64,000 bases of DNA from Gaiellasilicea sp963811885 (GCA_963811885.1 CAWETB010000012.1:62001-126000); one strand, 5' to 3'. Counted from the first letter of the stretch, positions 16,721-26,067 are shown. Made by a program: numbers and translations. Notes: generated by a model from the letters alone, not told the origin.

Positions 16721-17020
16721 ATGGAAGGTGGCGGTTTTGGGGGCTTCCCGTTCGGCGGTGACCCGGAGGATCTCCTGCGCGGTCTGCGCGAGTTCGCCGA
16801 GCAGCAGGCGGAGTCGGTGCACGAGGCTCAGCGCGAGCAGTTCGCGACGCTGACGCTGAACACCGCGGTCGAGTTGACGGCGGCCGCGCTGAAGCAGGTG
16901 CAGCCGAGCGGCGCGATCGACGAGCAGGCGATCGCGCTCCGCGACGCGATGCGCGTGCTCTTCCCCGAGGCGGTGGCGCTCGTGAGCGCAGCCCGCCAGG
17001 GGTTCATGCAAGAGCGTTAG
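16721..17020 (+). CDS. Hypothetical protein with Gly/Phe-rich N-terminus
   Basis: A 99-residue protein beginning MEGGGFGGFPFGGDPEDLL and continuing as an amphipathic helical protein (REFAEQQAESVHEAQREQFA). The start resembles the glycine-rich heads of YbaB-like or zinc-dependent proteins but no family can be claimed. It lies 12 nt upstream of proline dehydrogenase. Confidence 0.65.
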   Translation: MEGGGFGGFPFGGDPEDLLRGLREFAEQQAESVHEAQREQFATLTLNTAVELTAAALKQVQPSGAIDEQAIALRDAMRVLFPEAVALVSAARQGFMQER

Positions 17021-17032
17021 GCTCCTCGCGCC

Positions 17033-17942
17033 GTGTCCCTGCTCGACCGCGCCGTCGTCACGCTGCTCCCGGCAGTCCCGAAGCGGGTGGTGCGCAAGCT
17101 CTCGTCCCGGTACATCGCCGGACCGGCGCTTGCGGACGCGCGCCAGACGGTCGCACGGCTGAACGCCGAAGGGAAGCTCGCGACCGTCGACGTGCTCGGG
17201 GAGGAGGTCCAGCGCGAGGACGAGGCGGCAGCGATCACGGCCGAGTACGTCGCGGCGCTCGACGCCTTCGAGCAGGACGGGCTCGACGCGAACGTCAGCG
17301 TCAAGCCGACCGGGCTCGGGCTGAAGCTCGACTACGACCTCTGCAAGCGCAACGTCGAGACCGTGATCGCCGCGGCCGAGCCGACGAACCGCTTCGTGCG
17401 GATCGACATGGAGGACTCGACGACGACGGACGACACCCTGCGGCTCGTCCGCGAGCTCCGCGCAGAGGGTCACGGGCGACGTCGGGCCGGTCCTCCAGGC
17501 GTCGCTGAAGCGCACGGTCGACGACGCGGCGGCGCTCGCCGGAGCGAGCGTCCGGCTCTGCAAGGGGATCTACATCGAGCCGGAGTCGATCCAGTTCCGC
17601 GACGACCAGGCGGTTCGGGACAGCTTCATGCGCGCGCTCGAGACGCTGATCGACGGCGGCTGCTACGCGGCGATCGCGACGCACGACGAGTGGCTCGTCG
17701 ACGAGTCGCTGCGGCTGCTGCGCGAGCGGGCGCTCGCCCCCGACCGCTACGAGTTCCAGATGCTGCTCGGCGTCCGGCCGGAGCTGGGCGACCGGATCGT
17801 CGCCGCCGGGCACAGGCTGCGGATCTACGTCCCCTTCGGGGGACAGTGGTACGAGTACTCGCTCAGGCGGCTGCAGGAGAACCCGAAGATCGCCGGCTAC
17901 GTGGCCGGCGATCTGGGGCGATCGTTGTTCCGCAGGCGGTAG
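17033..17942 (+). CDS. Proline dehydrogenase (frameshifted)
   Basis: This FAD enzyme oxidises proline to pyrroline-5-carboxylate. The monofunctional form of about 303 residues is seen: NVSVKPTGLGLKLDYDLC and VRIDMEDSTTTDDTLRL (FAD/substrate barrel strands), then in the second frame CKGIYIEPESIQF, ATHDEWL, YEFQMLLGVRPELGDR and RIYVPFGGQWYEYSLRRLQE, which holds the substrate-binding arginines. One extra G near 17470 breaks the frame (910 nt is 3n+1). No P5C dehydrogenase is adjacent. Confidence 0.9.
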
Positions 17943-17945
17943 CGC

Positions 17946-18233
17946 CTACGGAGGAGGTGGTGCCGGCGCGATCTGCTCTTCCTCGACCACGGTGGTGCGG
18001 CGAGGAGCAGCGGCCGTCGTCGTGCGGACGGGGCCGCCCTCGACGTACGCGGTGCGCCGCCGGAAGCCGCCCCAGCTCGACCAGAACAGCATCGAGATGA
18101 CGAGGCCGAGGATGCCGACGATCATCAGGATCACGCCGATCGCGTTCACGTCGAGGCCTTCGGCATCAGCCGTGACCCCCCACGTGAGAATCGCACCGAC
18201 GGCGATCAACAGGATGCTCACTGAGATTCCCAT
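17946..18233 (-). CDS. Small two-helix membrane protein, DUF6458-like
   Basis: The 95-residue protein has two hydrophobic helices (SILLIAVGAILTWGVTADA and AIGVILMIVGILGLVISML) followed by WSSWGGFRRR and an acidic/proline-rich cytoplasmic tail. This matches the layout I associate with the actinobacterial DUF6458 family; function is unknown. ATG 18233 is 30 nt downstream of the methyltransferase gene, so it may be the last gene of the fabL operon. Confidence 0.75.
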   Translation of the reverse strand: MGISVSILLIAVGAILTWGVTADAEGLDVNAIGVILMIVGILGLVISMLFWSSWGGFRRRTAYVEGGPVRTTTAAAPRRTTVVEEEQIAPAPPPP

Positions 18234-18262
18234 GGGCAGAGTTCTGCCCGGTCGTGCGGTTG

Positions 18263-18877
18263 CTAACCGCCGGGCTTCTCCGCGGCGAGCACGAGGTGCC
18301 CTGGGACGTTCGTGTCCTTGCCCGGCCACTCCTCGAGGCCGCGCAGCAGGAGCCCCGCGCCGACGACCGCAGTGACGAGCTCGCCGACGCCGACCGAGGC
18401 GAAGTAGTCGCCGCGCCAGCGGCCGAAGGCGTCGAGCGCCGCCGCTGCCGGGTGCTCGTCGTGGAGCAGGAGCACGCCGCCGGGCCGGAGCGCCGCGGCG
18501 ACGCCGCCGGCGAACTGCTCCGCGGCGCGCACGCGGCGGAGCGAGCCGTGGCCGACGTAGACGAGATCCCAGCGGCCGAGCAGGAGCTCCGGCGGCAGCG
18601 CGTGCACGTCGGCGTGCACCCACGGCAGCTCGGGCGCGCGCCGGCGCGCCGACTCGATCGACGCCTCGTCGTCGTCGACGCCCGTGACGAGCGCACCCAG
18701 GTCGGCGAGGTCGACCGACTCGCGGCCGGTGCCGCTGAAGAGGTGGAGGACACGGTGGCCGGACGCGCCCTGCAGGCGCTCGCGGATCCGGTCGGGCATC
18801 CCCGGCACCTGGAGCACGTTCTCCGACGTGCGGTGCGCGTCGTCGAAGGCGCGGCGGTTGTGGTCGGTCGGCTCCAT
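18263..18877 (-). CDS. Class I SAM-dependent methyltransferase
   Basis: A 204-residue Rossmann-fold methyltransferase: motif I VLHLFSGTGRESVDLADLG, motif II acidic VTGVDDDE, and WDLVYVGHG before LRPGGVLLLHDEHPAA. The substrate is unknown. The TGATG junction shared with fabL means translation is coupled to the enoyl reductase gene. Confidence 0.85.
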   Translation of the reverse strand: MEPTDHNRRAFDDAHRTSENVLQVPGMPDRIRERLQGASGHRVLHLFSGTGRESVDLADLGALVTGVDDDEASIESARRRAPELPWVHADVHALPPELLLGRWDLVYVGHGSLRRVRAAEQFAGGVAAALRPGGVLLLHDEHPAAAALDAFGRWRGDYFASVGVGELVTAVVGAGLLLRGLEEWPGKDTNVPGHLVLAAEKPGG

Positions 18878-19613
18878 CACGCCCTCAGCGAGAAGCCGCC
18901 GTCGACGATCAACGTCTGCCCGCGGATCATCTCCGCCGCCGGCGAGCAGAGGAACGCCACCGCGTCGGCGATGTCCTCGGGCCGCACGAGCCGCCCGGCC
19001 GGGTTGCTCGCGGCCGAAGCGGAGCATCTCCTCCTTGTTCGGGAAGTGCTCGAGCGCGCCCGTGTCGACGACGCCGCCGGAGACGGCGTTCGCGCGGATT
19101 CCGAGCGGGGCGAGCTCGACGGCGAGGTAGCGGATCAGCGCCTCGAGCGCCGCCTTCGACGTGCCGACCAGGGAGTAGTTCTCGAGCACGCGCTGCGCGC
19201 CGAGGCTCGAGATCCCGATGATCGACGCGCCCGGCAGCATCTGCGGCGCGGTCACGCGGGTCAGCGCGAGCAGCGCGCGCGCGTTCGCGGTCATCGTCCA
19301 GTCCCAGTGCTTGTCCTCGGTCTCGAGCGCCGGCCGGATCACGCCCGTGGCGGCGTTGTGGACGAGCACGTCGAGTGCGCCGAGCTGCGCGACCTCCTCC
19401 AGGACGCGGTCGGAGGAGATGTTGCCGCGGATCAGGACCGGCTCGCGCGCCGAGGGCCGTCAGCTCCTCCGCGGTCTCCTCGGCGGCCCGGTCCGACCGG
19501 AGGTAGCCGATCGCGACGCGCCGGGCGCCGAGCGCGGCGAAGTTGAGCGCGATCGCCTTCCCGATCCCCCGCGAGCCGCCGGTCACGAGGACCGAGGCGC
19601 CCTCGAAGCTCAT
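18877..19613 (-). CDS. fabL: Enoyl-ACP reductase III, FabL-type SDR (frameshifted)
   Basis: FabL reduces enoyl-ACP in fatty-acid elongation. The Rossmann motif VTGGSRGIGKAIALNFAALG, the Tyr-x6-Lys pair in YSLVGTSKAALEALIRYLAV, and NAVSGGVVDTGALEHFPN closely follow the Bacillus FabL pattern, unlike the YxxxK of ordinary SDRs. The C-terminus EMIRGQTLIVDGGFSLRA is in a third frame. Shifts lie near 19452 (extra base) and 19008. The start ATG 19613 overlaps the upstream gene by ATGA. Confidence 0.85.
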
Positions 19614-19888
19614 GACCGCTTCGGCAGCGGCTCGTAGGCCGGCGCGGAGCTCGGCAGCTCCTCCCAGCCGATCCGCGAGCGCGACTCCTTGCCGCCCTGC
19701 TCGGCCTTCGAGGAGGCGAACGCGAGATCCTCGAGCAGGCGCATCTTCTCCTCGCCGTAGCGGCGCACCGGATGATCGTTCGGGAGGTCCTGGATCAGCT
19801 CACGGACGCGCGCGCGGATCTGGAGAGCGAAGTGCGGCGTCGCCGGCCCGACGAGGGCGTCGATGTCACGGATCGAGGGCTCGACCAT
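19610..19888 (-). CDS. Hypothetical protein, first gene of the fabL operon
   Basis: A 92-residue soluble protein (starts MVEPSIRDIDALVGPATPHF; contains DLPNDHPVRRYGEEKMRLLE). No family is recognised. ATG 19888 lies 7 nt after TACGCT (19901-19896), a leaderless-type start, which marks it as the operon head. It overlaps fabL by 4 nt. Confidence 0.7.
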   Translation of the reverse strand: MVEPSIRDIDALVGPATPHFALQIRARVRELIQDLPNDHPVRRYGEEKMRLLEDLAFASSKAEQGGKESRSRIGWEELPSSAPAYEPLPKRS

Positions 19889-19895
19889 GCGCCCA

Positions 19896-19901
19896 AGCGT
19901 A
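19896..19901 (-). promoter_or_regulatory. -10 box (TACGCT) of the fabL operon
   Basis: TACGCT ends 7 nt before ATG 19888 on the minus strand. Confidence 0.45.
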
Positions 19902-19912
19902 ACCAGTGGTCT

Positions 19913-19987
19913 GTCGCGGCGGGAGCGAAGCGACCCTTCAGGGGTCTTGCGCGGACACGGGCTTTGCCCGTGTCCCTGCGCGGCTAG
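19913..19987. repeat. Palindromic repeat element, copy 2
   Basis: Same architecture as 14684-14749: an outer GTCGC/GCGAC pair (19913-19934), GACCC/GGGTC (19932-19946), 2-nt TT spacer, then GCGC plus GGACACGGGC with loop TTT, paired to GCCCGTGTCC, CT and GCGC (19949-19981), ending GCTAG. Relative to copy 1 the inner stem changes CCGG/CCGG to CGGG/CCCG, keeping pairing. Confidence 0.75.
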
Positions 19988-19990
19988 GTT
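19985..19990 (+). promoter_or_regulatory. -10 box (TAGGTT) 6 nt before GTG 19997
   Basis: TAGGTT begins inside the terminal CTAG of palindromic repeat copy 2, so the repeat end supplies part of the promoter of the EamA transporter gene. Confidence 0.45.
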
Positions 19991-19996
19991 CTTCCG

Positions 19997-20887
19997 GTGA
20001 GGCGGCCGTCGACGATCGAGCTGATGCTGCTCGCGACCGTCTTGCTCTGGGCGCTGAACCTGACGGTCACGCGTTACATCCTCACGCACGGGTTCGAGCC
20101 GCTCGCCTATGCGACCTTCCGCTACGGCCTCGCCACCGCGATCTTCATCGGCATCGTCCTCGTGGGCGAGCGGACGCTGCGCATCGCGCGCGCCGACCTG
20201 CCGCTCGTGGCGGTCGCGGCGTTCTTCATCTTCCTCAACCAACTCGCATTCGTGTACGCGCTCCATCGCACCAGCGCGTCGACGATCGCGCTGCTGCTCG
20301 GCGCGACACCGGCGTTCGCCGCGCTGATCGGGCTCGCGCTCGGGCTCGAGCGGCTTTCGCGGCGCTTCTGGATTGCGGCTGCGATCTCGTTCGCCGGCGT
20401 CGGCCTCGTCGCCATCGGCAGCGGCGGCGACGTCTCCGGCGACCGGATCGGGATCCTGCTCGGGCTCGCGACCGCCGCGACGTGGGCCGCCTACTCCGTG
20501 GCCGTCGGGCCGTTGATGCGCCGCTACACGGCCTCGCGCATCAGCGTCGTGGCGCTGGGCGTTGCCTGGATCGGGATCCTGCTCGTCGGGCTGCCGCAGA
20601 CGACGGATCAGGATCTCGACCTCGGCGCGAAGGTGTGGGTGTTCCTCCTGTTCGCGACGCTGGGGCCGCTGGTGCTGACGACGATCATGTGGTTCCGCGT
20701 CATCCACCGGATCGGCGCCTCGCGTGCGACCCTCGTCGCGAACCTGCAGCCGTTCGTCGCGGCGATCTTCGCGCTCGTGCTCCTCTCCGAGTCGATGTCG
20801 GCGCTGCAGGCGGTCGGCGGCGCCCTCATCGCCGGCGGCATCCTCACTGCTCGGCGCCGGGCTCCGGTGCCGCCGGCCTCCGAGTAA
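19997..20887 (+). CDS. EamA/DMT-superfamily transporter
   Basis: A 296-residue protein with ten predicted helices arranged as two EamA repeats (LLWALNLTVTRYIL... and GLATAATWAAYSVAVGPLM). Members export metabolites or amino acids; the substrate cannot be inferred. GTG 19997 is a leaderless-type start. The end is 10 nt from the start of hppD, but hppD has its own -10 box. Confidence 0.88.
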   Translation: MRRPSTIELMLLATVLLWALNLTVTRYILTHGFEPLAYATFRYGLATAIFIGIVLVGERTLRIARADLPLVAVAAFFIFLNQLAFVYALHRTSASTIALLLGATPAFAALIGLALGLERLSRRFWIAAAISFAGVGLVAIGSGGDVSGDRIGILLGLATAATWAAYSVAVGPLMRRYTASRISVVALGVAWIGILLVGLPQTTDQDLDLGAKVWVFLLFATLGPLVLTTIMWFRVIHRIGASRATLVANLQPFVAAIFALVLLSESMSALQAVGGALIAGGILTARRRAPVPPASE

Positions 20888-20890
20888 GAT
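20885..20890 (+). promoter_or_regulatory. -10 box (TAAGAT) of hppD
   Basis: TAAGAT ends 7 nt before GTG 20898 and overlaps the TAA of the upstream transporter. Confidence 0.5.
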
Positions 20891-20897
20891 CCGGCCC

Positions 20898-21999
20898 GTG
20901 GCAGACACGGACTTCATGCCGCTCGAGGGGTGGGACCACCTCGAGCTCTGGGTGGGCAACGCCAAGCAGGCGGCCTTCTGGTACGAGCACGCGCTCGGCT
21001 TCGACCGCGTGGCGTACGCCGGGCCCGAGACGGGTGTCCGCGACCGAGCCTCGTACGTGCTCGAGCAGGGCGAGATCCGGCTCGTGCTCACGAGCGGGCT
21101 GCGCAGCGACAGCGAGATCGTCCGGTTCGCCGGCCGGCACGGCGATGCGGCGAAGGACGTCGCGCTGCAGGTCCCGGACGTCGCCGCCGCGTACCGCGCC
21201 GCCGTCGAGCGGGGCGCGACGAGCGTCGCCGAGCCGCGCTGGGAGGAGGACGAGCACGGCCGCGTCGAGCTGGCCACGATCGCCACCTACGGCGAGAACG
21301 TCCACACCTTCGTCAACCGCGCCGACTACGCGGGGCCCTACCTCCCCGGCTACGTCTCGCTCTCGCAGAACGGTCGCGCCGGCAGCGGCGTCGGCCTGAT
21401 CGCGATCGACCACGTCGTCGGCAACGTCGAGCTCGGGAAGATGAACGAGTGGGTCGAGTTCTACGAGCGCGTCTTCGGGATGACGAACATCGTCCACTTC
21501 GGCGACGACCAGATCCAGACGGAGTACTCGGCGCTGATGAGCAAGGTGATGGCGGACGGCGCCGGCAAGATCAAGTTCCCGATCAACGAGCCGGCCGAGG
21601 GCAAGCGGAAGAGCCAGATCGACGAGTACCTCGAGTTCAGCGAAGGGCCCGGGCGTCCAGCACATCGCCCTCCAGACCTCGAGCATCGTGCAGACGATCG
21701 AGACGCTGAAGGACCGCGGCGTCATCTTCCTCGACACGCCCGAGACGTACTACGACGACGTCCAGGGCCGTGTCGGCGAGATCGCCGAGGACTACGACGA
21801 CCTGAAGCGGCTGCGGATCCTCGCCGACCGCGACGAGGACGGCTACCTGCTGCAGATCTTCACGAAGACGGCGCAGGACCGGCCGACGCTCTTCTTCGAG
21901 GTGATCGAGCGGCACGGTGCGACGACGTTCGGCGAGGGCAACTTCAAGGCCCTCTTCGAGTCGATCGAGCGCGAGCAGGCGCTGCGCGGCAACCTGTAG
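20898..21999 (+). CDS. hppD: 4-hydroxyphenylpyruvate dioxygenase (frameshifted)
   Basis: The Fe(II) enzyme converts 4-hydroxyphenylpyruvate to homogentisate in tyrosine breakdown. Of about 366 residues, the metal ligands are His in AIDHVVGNVELGKM, His in GVQHIALQTSSIV and Glu in RPTLFFEVIERHG; YLLQIFTK precedes the last. One extra C near 21650 (GGGCCCGGG run) breaks the frame; 1102 nt is 3n+1. The fumarylacetoacetase-like and homogentisate dioxygenase genes lie 4-6 kb downstream, separated by a decayed operon. Confidence 0.93.
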
Positions 22000-22038
22000 C
22001 GGGTTTGGCGTCCGACTCCCGGTGAGATAGTCGCCCGC

Positions 22039-22167
22039 ATGGGTATCGGAGCAATCCTCGTCATCATCGGCATCGTCCTGCTCGTCACCGGCCATGTGAT
22101 CTGGGGGATCGTGCTCGCGATCCTCGGGCTCGCGTTCGGTGGCTTCAGGCGCGGCAGCTGGTACTGA
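22039..22167 (+). CDS. 42-residue membrane protein
   Basis: ATG 22039 opens a 42-codon frame: MGIGAILVIIGIVLLVTGHV, a second hydrophobic stretch ending LGLAFGG, then FRRGSWY. It resembles hydrophobic small proteins common in actinobacteria (two short helices and a basic tail). GATAGT lies 7 nt upstream. Function is unknown. Confidence 0.6.
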   Translation: MGIGAILVIIGIVLLVTGHVIWGIVLAILGLAFGGFRRGSWY

Positions 22168-22169
22168 TC

Positions 22170-22175
22170 TAGCCT
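22170..22175 (+). promoter_or_regulatory. -10 box (TAGCCT) 7 nt before ATG 22183
   Basis: This spacing gives the CDF transporter gene a leaderless-type start. Confidence 0.45.
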
Positions 22176-22182
22176 TCGCGGC

Positions 22183-23736
22183 ATGACGCCGCAGCGCCGT
22201 ACCGCGCTCGTCTCGATCGGCGCGGCAGCGGCTCTCGTGGCGCTCAAGCTGGGCACCGGCCTGGCGAGCGGCAGCCTCGGTCTCATCTCCGAGGCGCTCC
22301 ACTCGGGCACCGACCTCGTCGCGGCGCTGCTCACGTTCTTCGCGATCGGGGTCGCGGGCCGGCCCGCCGACCGCGCGCACCAGTACGGGCACGGGAAGGC
22401 CGAGCACCTGGCCGCGCTCGCCGAGGCGTCTGTGCTCGCGCTCGTCAGCCTCGTCGTGGCCGCGCTCGCGGTCACCCGCCTGACGGGGAGGATCGAGAGC
22501 GAGGTCGATCCGACCTGGTGGGTCTTCGCCGTCGTCGGTCTCGTGCTCGTGATCGATCTGACGCGGACGGTCGTCTCGTCCCGCGCGGCGAGCCGGTACA
22601 GCAGCGAGGCGCTGCGCTCGAACGCACTCCACTTCGGCAGCGACTTCGCCGGGACGCTCGCGGTGCTGGCCGGGCTGATCGCCGCCTCGGCCGGCTATCC
22701 CGGCGGCGACTCGATCGCGGCGCTGTTCGTGGCCGCACTCGTGCTCGTCGCCGCTTCGAGGCTGATCCGACGCAACGTCGACGTGCTCATGGATCAGGCA
22801 CCCGTCGACGAGGAGGCGGCGGCGCGCGCCGCGATCGCTCGGATCGATCCGCCGGTTCAGCTGGAGCGGCTGCGCCTGCGCCAGGCGGCGGGGCGGACCT
22901 TCGCCGACGCCGTCATCTCGGTGTCACCGGGCGCCGCGGTCGGCCAGGGACACGCGACGGCCGACCGGGTCGAGGAGGCGCTCGAGAGCGCTTTGCCGGG
23001 GATCGACGTCGTCGTCCACGTCGAACCGGGGCAGGGCGACGCGGCGCTGCGCGAGCGCGCCCACGCCGCGGCGCTGAGCGTGCCGCGCGTGCGGGAGATC
23101 CACAACCTCAGCGTCGTCTCGCTCGACGGGCACACGGAGCTCTCGCTCCACCTGAAGCTGCCGGGCGACCTCTCGCTCGAGGAGGCGCACGAGATCGCGG
23201 AGCAGGTCGAGCGCGAGATCATGCGCACCGTCCCCGAGATCGGCTCGGTGCAGACGCATCTCGAGCCGCTCGCGGAGGTCGACGCAGGGGAGGAGGTCGA
23301 CGTCGCCGAGATCGAGGACGCGGTCGCGCGGGCGGCCGGCGGCGAGCCGCGGGAGCTGCGGCTGCTGCGCACGGAGAAGGGCGTCGTCGCCTTCCTCACG
23401 CTCGGTCTCGACCCGGGCTCGACGCTCGCCGAGGCGCATGCGCGCGCGAGCGAGGTGGAGGAGCGGCTGCGGCGCGCCCGCCCCGACGTGGCCGACGTGA
23501 TCGTCCACACCGAGCCGAGTTACGTGTTTGGCTTGGTCTTCGCTAACGTGGTGCTCGTAGACGAGATCAACCGCGCGATGCCGAAGACGCAGTCGGCGCT
23601 GCTAGAGGCGATGGCTGAGAACGCAGGTGACGATCGACGGCGTCACGCGGGCTTCTCCCCGATCTCTTCCTCGTGCTCGCGACCGAGAACTCGATCGAGC
23701 AGGAGGGGACATTCCCGCTGCTGGAGGCTCAGCTAG
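22183..23736 (+). CDS. Cation diffusion facilitator transporter, 3' end fused to a moxR remnant
   Basis: CDF proteins export divalent metals (Zn, Mn, Fe, Co) by proton antiport. Both metal-site HxxxD motifs are present, SEALHSGTDLVAALL in helix 2 and ALHFGSDFAGTLAV in helix 5, with HQYGHGKAEHLAAL in the cytoplasmic loop. Two ferredoxin-like cytoplasmic repeats follow, the last ending near TEPSYV (about 23519). From 23524 the frame continues into MoxR-type sequence (FANVVLVDEINRAMPKTQSA), so the last 70 or so codons are not native and the true stop has been lost at a deletion or mis-join. Confidence 0.8.
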   Translation: MTPQRRTALVSIGAAAALVALKLGTGLASGSLGLISEALHSGTDLVAALLTFFAIGVAGRPADRAHQYGHGKAEHLAALAEASVLALVSLVVAALAVTRLTGRIESEVDPTWWVFAVVGLVLVIDLTRTVVSSRAASRYSSEALRSNALHFGSDFAGTLAVLAGLIAASAGYPGGDSIAALFVAALVLVAASRLIRRNVDVLMDQAPVDEEAAARAAIARIDPPVQLERLRLRQAAGRTFADAVISVSPGAAVGQGHATADRVEEALESALPGIDVVVHVEPGQGDAALRERAHAAALSVPRVREIHNLSVVSLDGHTELSLHLKLPGDLSLEEAHEIAEQVEREIMRTVPEIGSVQTHLEPLAEVDAGEEVDVAEIEDAVARAAGGEPRELRLLRTEKGVVAFLTLGLDPGSTLAEAHARASEVEERLRRARPDVADVIVHTEPSYVFGLVFANVVLVDEINRAMPKTQSALLEAMAENAGDDRRRHAGFSPISSSCSRPRTRSSRRGHSRCWRLS

Positions 23737-24233
23737 ACTGCTTCTTCATGCGGACGGCGCTCGGCTACCGAGCGAGGAGGACGAGCTGCACATCGTCGAG
23801 GCGCAGCGAGAGAGCGCATCTGCTAAGCACGCTCCGCTCCGTCGTCGACCTGGACGAGCGTGCGCGCTCTTCGCCACGCGGTCGAGGACGTCTACCTCGA
23901 TCTCGCTATTCGGCGCTGGACGATCCAGCTAGTCCGCGCCACGCGCGACCTCGACGGGGTCGCGATCGGCGCTCTGTGCGCGGCAGCCTCGCGCTCGAGC
24001 GCGCTGTGCGCGCCTGGGCGCTGCTCGACGGGCGCGACTACGTGACCCCGGTCGACGTGGAGCGGCTCTTCCTGCCAGTCACGATGCACCGGATCGTCTT
24101 CACGCCGAGCTTCGTCGCCACTGCGCGGGAGATCGGCTGGGAAGCGGCCGCCGACGAGCTTCCGCGAGCAGTGCCTCGCGCTCGCTCCGAGGCCGGGCAC
24201 GGAGCTCGAAGACCCGGTCGCGCTCGCCGGAGT
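23524..24233 (+). pseudogene. Decayed, 5'-truncated MoxR AAA+ ATPase gene
   Basis: Recognisable pieces in changing frames: VLVDEINRAMPKTQSALLEA (Walker B region), FLVLATENSIEQEGTFPLLE, EEDELHIVEAQRE, ALRHAVEDVYLDLAIRRWTI, DYVTPVDVERLFLPVTMHRI and FTPSFVATAREIGWEAAADE. The N-terminal Walker A part is missing because the remnant is joined to the CDF gene. At least six frame changes occur in 700 nt, far above the one per gene elsewhere. Intact MoxR ATPases act with DUF58 and VWA proteins, whose remnants follow here in the usual order. Confidence 0.8.
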
Positions 24234-24249
24234 GACCGCCGACCTTTCC

Positions 24250-25137
24250 GCTAGATCCCGCGGCGTCGCGTGCTCGGCCTTGCGTCGGCGGCCTGCACAG
24301 CGACGCGGCGCGGGGCGAGGCTCCGACGTCGCCGCCTCGAGGCTCTACCGCCCCGGTGACGACGTCGGGAGAGATCGACTGGCCGGCCTCGGCGCGGCTG
24401 TCCCTGGCGCGCGGCACCGACGAGTTCATCGTTCGCGAGCACTTCGCCGAGGAGGCGCCGCGTGTCGTCGTGCTCTGCGACGCCGGCCGTCGATGCTCGG
24501 GTTCGGGAAACCGTGGCCGTGGCTCGACAAGGCGGAGGCGATCCGCCAATCGATCCGCCTCATCGGGGACAGTGCGGTCGCGGCGCGCGGTCTGCTCGGC
24601 TACTTCGACGAGGCCGAGGAGACGCCGTTCTGGCATCCGCCCCGCAGCGAGGGCGAGCTAGGCGCTGCTCGACCTGAACTGCACGTTCCGGAGCGCCAGG
24701 CGATACCGTCACGCGCGGCCTCAGGCACCTGATCGAGCACCAGCGCGACCTGCCCGCGGGCACGTTCGTCTTTGTCCTCTCGGACTTCCTCGTCGAGCTA
24801 GAGCGCGACGACTGGCTGTGGGCGCTCGAGCGCCGCTGGGAGGTCGTGCCGGTGGTGATCCAGGATCCCGTCTGGGAGCAGAGCTATCCAGACATCGGCG
24901 GGCTCGTCGTCGCGTTCGAGCCGCCGGACGGCACGGCCGGTGGCGGTCTCGTCCGGCTCAGCACGGCCGAGGCTGACTGGCGCCGGGAGGACAACGAGGA
25001 ACGCGCCGGGACCTGCTCCACAGGCTGCGGGCGCTCGATCTCGAGCCCGTGCTCGTCTCGTCGCACGAGCACCGCGACGTCCTCTACTCGTTCCTGACTG
25101 GGCTGACCAACGGCTGTTCACGCGGGGGCGAGCGTGA
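24250..25137 (+). pseudogene. Decayed DUF58 (VWA-like) gene
   Basis: Fragments match the family layout: YRPGDDV, EIDWPASARLSLARGTDEFI, LLGYFDEAEETPFWHPPRSE, LPAGTFVFVLSDFLVELERD, WEVVPVVIQDPVWEQSYPDI, RALDLEPVLVSSHEH. They are spread over several frames with multiple shifts. DUF58 proteins are partners of MoxR. No intact frame longer than about 110 codons exists. Confidence 0.7.
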
Positions 25138-26067
25138 AGGCGCTCTTGCTCGTCCTAGCGGCCGCGTCGGTTGCACTGCTCGCAGGATGTGCGGACGACG
25201 GCGAACAGACTGCGCCGCCGCCCGGCCGGTCGCTGGCCACCAGTCGGGCACTGACGCCGACGGCGCACCTCTTCGGCGACTTCGCCTAGGCTAGGCTAGA
25301 CGTGATCGTCGACAGGGAGGACCTCGATCCCGACGGTGTGAAGGCGAGCCTGGACTTCCTGCCCTACCGGATCCAGAAGGGGGTGACGCGCTCACGAGAG
25401 GACTTCTCGCACTTCACGCGGCTGCGCTGGGAGGCGACGCTCAGGTGCATCACGATCGCGTGCGTGCTCAGCAGGCTCCAGAGCGTGCTCGGCGGGCAAG
25501 AGGGGCGCGGCGAGCTCGGACCTACAGCTTCAAGCCGACACGCATCACCTACGAAGATCGAAGACGGGCAAGGTGAGTCGGCTGCGGCAGGTCTTCTGGC
25601 CGCCGCTCGACGCGATCTCGCGGCTCAGCCCGGAAGCGCAGGAGATCCCCTCGTACGCCTCGCTCGGCTACGGCGGCGAGTTCGGCGCGACACTGGCGCC
25701 GGTCGACGAGCTGAGCTTCCGCGCGCCGGCGTGGCTCGTCGGCGGCGCTCTCCTCGCCGCCGCGCTGGCGCTGCTCGCGCTGCCCGCGACGCTGATCGTG
25801 CGCGAGGTGCGCAGGCGCCGGCCGGAACCGCAGTCCGCGGAACAGCTGTCGCGGCTGGAGTCGGCGCTGCGGCGCGTCGAGCGCATGCGCGACCACGGTG
25901 ACGCCGAGGAGCAGCGCGAAGCGCTCGAAGCGCTCGCGTTCGAGCTCGACGGCGACGGCCGGGCGGCTCGCGTGCGCGCCCTCGCCTGGCAGTCCGAAAC
26001 TCCCGCCGGCGCCGAGACGTCAGCGCTCGTGGCCGAGCTGAGAGGAGCCGATGGCGCTTCCGTTTGA
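25134..26067 (+). pseudogene. Decayed lipoprotein/membrane protein of the MoxR cluster
   Basis: GTG 25134 starts a lipoprotein-like signal (LLVLAAASVALLAGCADDGE, lipobox LLAGC). A TAG interrupts at 25287; a second frame carries VIVDREDLDPDGVKASLDFL and a third carries VSRLRQVFWPPLDAISRLSP, a transmembrane helix (WLVGGALLAAALALLALPAT) and a charged cytoplasmic tail. The pieces add up to one gene of about 930 nt. Function is unknown; it occupies the usual position between DUF58 and VWA genes. Confidence 0.55.
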
